Shown one piece after another: positions 6,412-9,489 of a stretch of DNA of 9,489 bases. Where the stretch lies: positions 1 through 9,489 of the forward strand of contig JAJKJG010000055.1 in the NCBI GenBank assembly GCA_021154065.1, read 5' to 3'. Below the pieces are notes generated by a model that saw only the letters and a program-made list of their open reading frames with translations, did not search any database and had not been told where the DNA came from. This stretch comes from Methylobacterium sp. Lineage in GTDB: Bacteria > Pseudomonadota > Alphaproteobacteria > Rhizobiales > Beijerinckiaceae. A program made the translations under genes and the position numbers. Positions within the stretch are counted from its first letter, which is position 1. Each line of letters starts with the position of its first letter.

Positions 6412-6861
6412 ATGGCAAAGAAGATCACGGGCTACGTGAAGCTTCAGGTCCCGGCCGGCGCCGCCAATCCGTCGCCGCCGATCGGCCCGGCGCTCGGTCA
6501 GCGCGGCCTCAACATCATGGAATTCTGCAAGGCCTTCAACGCCAAGACGGCGCAGATGGAGAAGGGCACGCCTATTCCGGTGATCATCACCGCGTTCGGC
6601 GACCGCTCCTTCACCTTCGAGATGAAGCAGCCGCCGGTGGCGTTCTTCCTCAAGAAGGCGGCCAACCTGAAGCTCGGCAAGAAGCCGGCCTCGGGCTCGA
6701 AGACGCCCGGCCGCGGCGCCCCCGCGAGTCGCGTCACCGAGGCCCAGCTGCGCGAGATCGCCGAGAAGAAGATGGCCGACCTCAACTGCGATTCGGTCGA
6801 TTCCGCCGTCGCCATGATCCGGGGCTCCGCCCGGGCCATGGGCCTCGAAGTCGTCGGTTAA
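6412..6861 (+). CDS. rplK: 50S ribosomal protein L11
   Basis: 149 residues, a little longer than the 142 of E. coli. The N-terminal domain shows [35 protein letters not shown], with the proline-rich helix that thiostrepton-type antibiotics contact together with 23S rRNA. The C-terminal rRNA-binding domain has [30 protein letters not shown] and [13 protein letters not shown]. The extra length lies around residues 88-106. L11 forms the stalk base of the GTPase-associated centre. ATG 6412 is chosen because [16 protein letters not shown] is the conserved N-terminus and GGGAG lies 8 bases upstream; the longer frame from 6313 runs into the repeat region. Only 12 bases separate its TAA from rplA, so the pair is cotranscribed. 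Confidence 0.98.
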   Translation: MAKKITGYVKLQVPAGAANPSPPIGPALGQRGLNIMEFCKAFNAKTAQMEKGTPIPVIITAFGDRSFTFEMKQPPVAFFLKKAANLKLGKKPASGSKTPGRGAPASRVTEAQLREIAEKKMADLNCDSVDSAVAMIRGSARAMGLEVVG

Positions 6862-6873
6862 GGGGAGGGCGTG

Positions 6874-7581
6874 ATGGCTGAACCAGGAAAGCGCATCCGC
6901 GCCGCCCGCGAGGGCGTCGACCGGGTCAAGACCTATCCGCTGAAGGACGCGGTGAAGCTCGTCAAGGAACGCGCCAAGGCGAAGTTCGACGAGACCGTCG
7001 AGGTGGCGATGAACCTCGGCGTCGACCCGCGCCACGCCGATCAGATGGTGCGCGGCGTCTGCAACCTGCCGAACGGCTCCGGCCGGACGCTGAGAGTCGC
7101 GGTGTTCGCCCGCGGCGCGAAGCAGGACGAGGCGCGCGCCGCCGGCGCCGATATCGTCGGCGCCGAGGATCTCGTCGAGCAGGTGCAGGGCGGCACGATC
7201 GACTTCGACCGCTGCATCGCGACGCCGGACATGATGCCGCTCGTCGGGCGCTTGGGTAAGGTGCTCGGCCCCCGCGGCCTGATGCCGAACCCGAAGGTCG
7301 GCACGGTGACGATGGACGTCGCGGGTGCCGTCGGCGCGGCGAAAGGCGGCGCGGTCGAGTTCCGGGTCGAGAAGGCCGGCATCGTCCATGCCGGCATCGG
7401 CAAGGCGTCGTTCGATGAGGGCAAGCTCGTCGAGAACATCCGCGCTTTCGCCGACGCGGTCCAGAAGGCGAGGCCGACGGGCGCCAAGGGCACCTATATC
7501 GAGCGGATCGCGATCTCCTCGACCATGGGCCCGGGCGTCAAGGTCGATCCGGCGAGCGTGCTCGGGGCGGCATCGGGCTGA
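6874..7581 (+). CDS. rplA: 50S ribosomal protein L1
   Basis: 235 residues, the standard size. Domain I is split around an inserted domain II. The L1 signature [20 protein letters not shown] is near residues 124-143, the early block [24 protein letters not shown] near 30-53, and the late block [20 protein letters not shown] close to the C-terminus. L1 binds 23S rRNA at the mobile stalk near the E site and, in several organisms, represses its own mRNA. A GTG at 6871 directly precedes the ATG at 6874. GGAGG at 6864-6868 is 5 bases from the ATG and only 2 from the GTG, so ATG 6874 is preferred. Unlike the common arrangement, rplJ does not follow: an intrinsic terminator and an opposing gene lie downstream. 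Confidence 0.98.
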   Translation: MAEPGKRIRAAREGVDRVKTYPLKDAVKLVKERAKAKFDETVEVAMNLGVDPRHADQMVRGVCNLPNGSGRTLRVAVFARGAKQDEARAAGADIVGAEDLVEQVQGGTIDFDRCIATPDMMPLVGRLGKVLGPRGLMPNPKVGTVTMDVAGAVGAAKGGAVEFRVEKAGIVHAGIGKASFDEGKLVENIRAFADAVQKARPTGAKGTYIERIAISSTMGPGVKVDPASVLGAASG

Positions 7582-7611
7582 AGCCTCAGCCGCGCCGGCG
7601 ACCGCCTTACC

Positions 7612-7640
7612 AAAGCCCGTGGTTCGCCTCGGGCCTTTTT
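7612..7640 (+). terminator. Intrinsic terminator after rplA
   Basis: GCCCG (7615-7619) and CGGGC (7630-7634) form a stem with a 10-base loop. They are followed by CTTTTT at 7635-7640 and preceded by AAA. It begins 30 bases after the rplA stop. On the other strand the hairpin is followed by a shorter TTT, so it may also help stop the convergent GH18 transcript. Confidence 0.8.
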
Positions 7641-7659
7641 CGCGTGGCGCGGCCGGCCG

Positions 7660-8700
7660 TCAGACGAGGCAGCCCGGTTTTGCGATCGTGTTCTGGCCGT
7701 CGAGGGCGTTTGAGATGCCGGAGAGGTAGCTCGTCGAATCCTTCGTCACGTTGAACACCATGATGCCGCCGTAGCCGTTCTGCCGGACGAAGCTCGCCGC
7801 GGCGGGGCCGTCGGTGCGGCTCGTATCGACGCCGATCGCGAGCTGGTTCTTGCCCATGCCGGCGTCCACGTAGGGTTGGAGGCGCCCGGCATAGTCCGGA
7901 TCGAAGTAGCTCATCTCCCAGCCGTAGGTGAGGTTGCCGGTGAGCGTGTGGCCGTTCCAGGTCGGCCCGAAATACTGGCTGTCGTCGAACAGCGCCTTCG
8001 AGACGATCTTTCCCGGCAGCGCCTGGCGCAGAAGCGTCGTCACCATCGCGAGGTTCGTATCCGTCACTGTCCCGATCGAGTATTCGTCGTCGATGTCGAT
8101 GCCGTCGAGCCCGAACCTGTCGACCGCGGCGACGAGCTGGTCGACGAACCATTGCGCCGCCGTCTGATCCGTGAACTCGGACCATCCGGCTTTCGACCAG
8201 TTGTTGACGACGCTCAGAACCACCGTGATCCCCAGGTTCTGCAGCTTTTTCACGTCGTCGGTGTCATAGAGCGAGGCATTGACCGGCAGCGTGAAGGTGA
8301 GCACCGGGACGTTCGGCGGGCCGTCCAGGTTCGCTGCGAAGACTGAAACGAAATCGAAGAACTGGCGCCCGTCTGCGAGGGTGTAGCAGCCGGCGTTGGC
8401 GAGGCTGCTCGTGTTCGTCATGACGTAGGCCATGGTGAACACGTCCTTCTGGTAGATGTCGGCCTGGGGGGCGCTTCCCGGCCAGGGCGCGCCGGAGAAG
8501 AACACGGCGTCGCCCGGATTGAACTGCGGATGCCCGTCGAGCACCAGCACGCCGCGGCAGTAGAAGAAGAAACCGATATTCGGGTCCGCCCGCGCAATCC
8601 GTTGCGCCGACTGCGGTGTGCAGTTCGGGACGGTCTTGATGAAATTCGACCAATTGGCGCCGCCGTATTGCGCGACGTTCGGCGTGACGGTGAAGGGCAT
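7660..8700 (-). CDS. GH18 endo-beta-N-acetylglucosaminidase of Endo H type
   Basis: 346 residues. LDGIDIDDEYS at 198-208 is the GH18 catalytic signature DxxDxDxE (Asp199, Asp202, Asp204, Glu206), with Glu206 the proton donor in substrate-assisted cleavage. Segments before it (VPVLTFTLPVNA, LGITVVLSVVNNW) and after it (LPGKIVSKALF, YGWEMSYFDPDY, QLAIGVDTSR, GYGGIMVFNV) fit the barrel strands of Endo H/Endo F-like enzymes, which cut the chitobiose core of N-glycans. Chitin-type substrates are not excluded. The first ~85 residues form a separate segment (NIGFFFYCRGVLVLDGHPQFNPGDAVFF) that I do not recognise. There is no Sec signal peptide or membrane helix. ATG 8700 has GGGAG 6 bases upstream. 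The gene converges on rplA and diverges from the DUF3800 gene. A sampled line has 55% GC against 78% in rplA, suggesting separate origin. Confidence 0.87.
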   Translation of the reverse strand: MPFTVTPNVAQYGGANWSNFIKTVPNCTPQSAQRIARADPNIGFFFYCRGVLVLDGHPQFNPGDAVFFSGAPWPGSAPQADIYQKDVFTMAYVMTNTSSLANAGCYTLADGRQFFDFVSVFAANLDGPPNVPVLTFTLPVNASLYDTDDVKKLQNLGITVVLSVVNNWSKAGWSEFTDQTAAQWFVDQLVAAVDRFGLDGIDIDDEYSIGTVTDTNLAMVTTLLRQALPGKIVSKALFDDSQYFGPTWNGHTLTGNLTYGWEMSYFDPDYAGRLQPYVDAGMGKNQLAIGVDTSRTDGPAAASFVRQNGYGGIMVFNVTKDSTSYLSGISNALDGQNTIAKPGCLV

Positions 8701-8748
8701 GGAAAGCTCCCTTAAAAGGATGAAAATAAACGTGGATGGGAATTAGGA

Positions 8749-8819
8749 GGGAAGTCGGGATATTGTACTTCCCGTACCCGCCTGTTATCTGTGAGTCGGG
8801 ATCATGATCGAAATCCCGA
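8749..8819. repeat. Symmetric and direct repeats between divergent genes
   Basis: Three related elements lie between the GH18 and DUF3800 starts. GGGAAGT (8749-8755) and ACTTCCC (8767-8773) are perfect inverse copies with an 11-base gap. TCGGGAT (8796-8802) and ATCCCGA (8813-8819) are perfect inverse copies flanking the palindrome GATCATGATC (8800-8809), which contains the candidate DUF3800 ATG. The nonamer AGTCGGGAT occurs twice, at 8753-8761 and 8794-8802, 41 bases apart. The layout suits an operator acting on one or both divergent genes, but this is inference. Confidence 0.5.
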
Positions 8820-9489
8820 TAAGCGGTGCCCTGCATGGTCTGCTCGGCCACAAGTTTGGAAGCTCTGATCTCGTGATCGTTTACAGCGCGCGATTAGACG
8901 AGGCTGGCACCGATGGGCGCTCGCCCTATACGGTGCTTGCCGGCGCTGTTGCGACGGCTGGTCAGTGGGACAAGCTTGAAGAGAGATGGGACGCTCTCTT
9001 GATGCGCTCAAAGGTGGATGCGTTCCACTACAAGGAGTTCAACGAGCCCGCGCCGCCGTTTGACCGCTGGAGTGGCTTCAAGCGGAAGCGGTTCATCGAT
9101 TCACAGGAAAAGGCGATTGAGAAGAACACCCTGTTCCGCGTCTCTATTGGTGTTGAAAACGCCGTTCACAAATCGATCAAGGAAAGGATGAGGGGCATCA
9201 AGGGCTTCCGCGCAGACTCAGATTATGCGCTTTGCCTGCGATACCTCATGTTCCACACTTCAGATCAACTAGCTCGGATTGACCCTGACTATCGCCTTAC
9301 GATTTTAGTCGAGGATGGACCGTGGGCCGCAGGGGCGGCAGACACATATCAGCGCGTTGCGGCCATGACGGGGAAGTGGAAGCCCGCCAAACACGCTCAC
9401 CGTCTAGCCGGTTTCGCCACTGCCCCGAAGGGAGAACGCCGTTCCTTGGAAGCTGCCGACTACATCGCGGGGACTGAACCCGACCGCAT
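8804..9489 (+). CDS. DUF3800 domain protein (partial, cut by window end)
   Basis: 228 codons are visible before the window ends. The pattern fits DUF3800. ARLDEAGTDG at 29-38 corresponds to the usual DESGxxG strand, followed by VLAGAVATAGQWDKLEERWDALL (44-66), FHYKEF at 74-79, TILVEDGP at 166-173 and SLEAADYIAG at 214-223, where families of this type have a conserved acidic residue. The acidic positions Asp32/Glu33, Glu170/Asp171 and Glu217/Asp219 could form a metal site of RNase H-like kind. This is inference; the family's activity is not settled, although members are often found in accessory or phage-related DNA. ATG 8804 is the first start after a TGA at 8792. It gives about 28 more N-terminal residues than usual, so GTG 8873, with GGAAG 10 bases upstream, is a real alternative. 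A sampled line is 47% GC, the lowest of any gene here. Confidence 0.75.
   Translation, partial: MIEIPISGALHGLLGHKFGSSDLVIVYSARLDEAGTDGRSPYTVLAGAVATAGQWDKLEERWDALLMRSKVDAFHYKEFNEPAPPFDRWSGFKRKRFIDSQEKAIEKNTLFRVSIGVENAVHKSIKERMRGIKGFRADSDYALCLRYLMFHTSDQLARIDPDYRLTILVEDGPWAAGAADTYQRVAAMTGKWKPAKHAHRLAGFATAPKGERRSLEAADYIAGTEPDR

Noticed and set aside
6253..7389. A 378-codon minus-strand frame opposite rplK and rplA
   Set aside because: It is a shadow: the opposite strand encodes clear L11 and L1 proteins.
8264..8851. A 195-codon minus-strand frame spanning the GH18/DUF3800 gap
   Set aside because: It overlaps the GH18 N-terminus in another frame and becomes Arg-rich there. The GH18 frame has the catalytic motif and a ribosome binding site at 8700.

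Overview
The window is a piece of a high-GC alphaproteobacterial chromosome, most likely from the Hyphomicrobiales (Methylobacterium/Bosea/Salinarimonas-like). Three things point there: the protein sequences of NusG, L11 and L1; the set of neighbours (YafK-type L,D-transpeptidase with a long Ala/Pro-rich tail, minimal RlpA, YbjN protein); and a dispersed palindromic repeat of the GTCATTCCGGGGC type. This is inferred from family resemblance only; no database search was possible.

Layout. 2-256 (+): the 3' end of an unrecognised gene. 472-3884 (-): three genes read leftward. They are an exported YafK-like L,D-transpeptidase (3884-2736), a polytopic membrane protein resembling GT-C glycosyltransferases (2629-1043) and a secreted YbjN-domain protein (969-472). 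4049-5130 (+): a 2-hydroxychromene-2-carboxylate isomerase-like DsbA/GST-kappa protein and a minimal secreted RlpA-like protein. 5217-7640 (+): the secE-nusG-rplK-rplA cluster with a good sigma70-type promoter in front and an intrinsic terminator behind. A nested inverted repeat lies between nusG and rplK, and a small hairpin covers the rplK ribosome binding site. 7660-8700 (-): a GH18 endo-beta-N-acetylglucosaminidase of the Endo H type, convergent with rplA. 8804-end (+): a low-GC DUF3800 protein cut by the window edge and divergent from the GH18 gene.

How the genes fit together. SecE/NusG/L11/L1 is the conserved translocase, elongation-factor and ribosomal-protein block. The L,D-transpeptidase and the RlpA-like protein both act on peptidoglycan and are separated only by the isomerase gene. 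The usual partners rplJ-rplL-rpoB-rpoC do not follow rplA. The space holds a terminator, a GH18 gene and a DUF3800 gene whose base composition falls stepwise (about 78% GC in a sampled 60-base line of rplA, 55% in the GH18 gene, 47% in the DUF3800 gene, 45% in the intergenic region between the last two). This looks like accessory DNA placed at the rplA/rplJ junction.

No tRNA, rRNA, CRISPR array, transposase or integrase was found. Nothing in the window is clearly a new multi-gene system. The points most worth a second look are the interruption after rplA, the repeat inside the nusG-rplK transcript, the rplK start-site hairpin, and the symmetrical sequence between the GH18 and DUF3800 genes.
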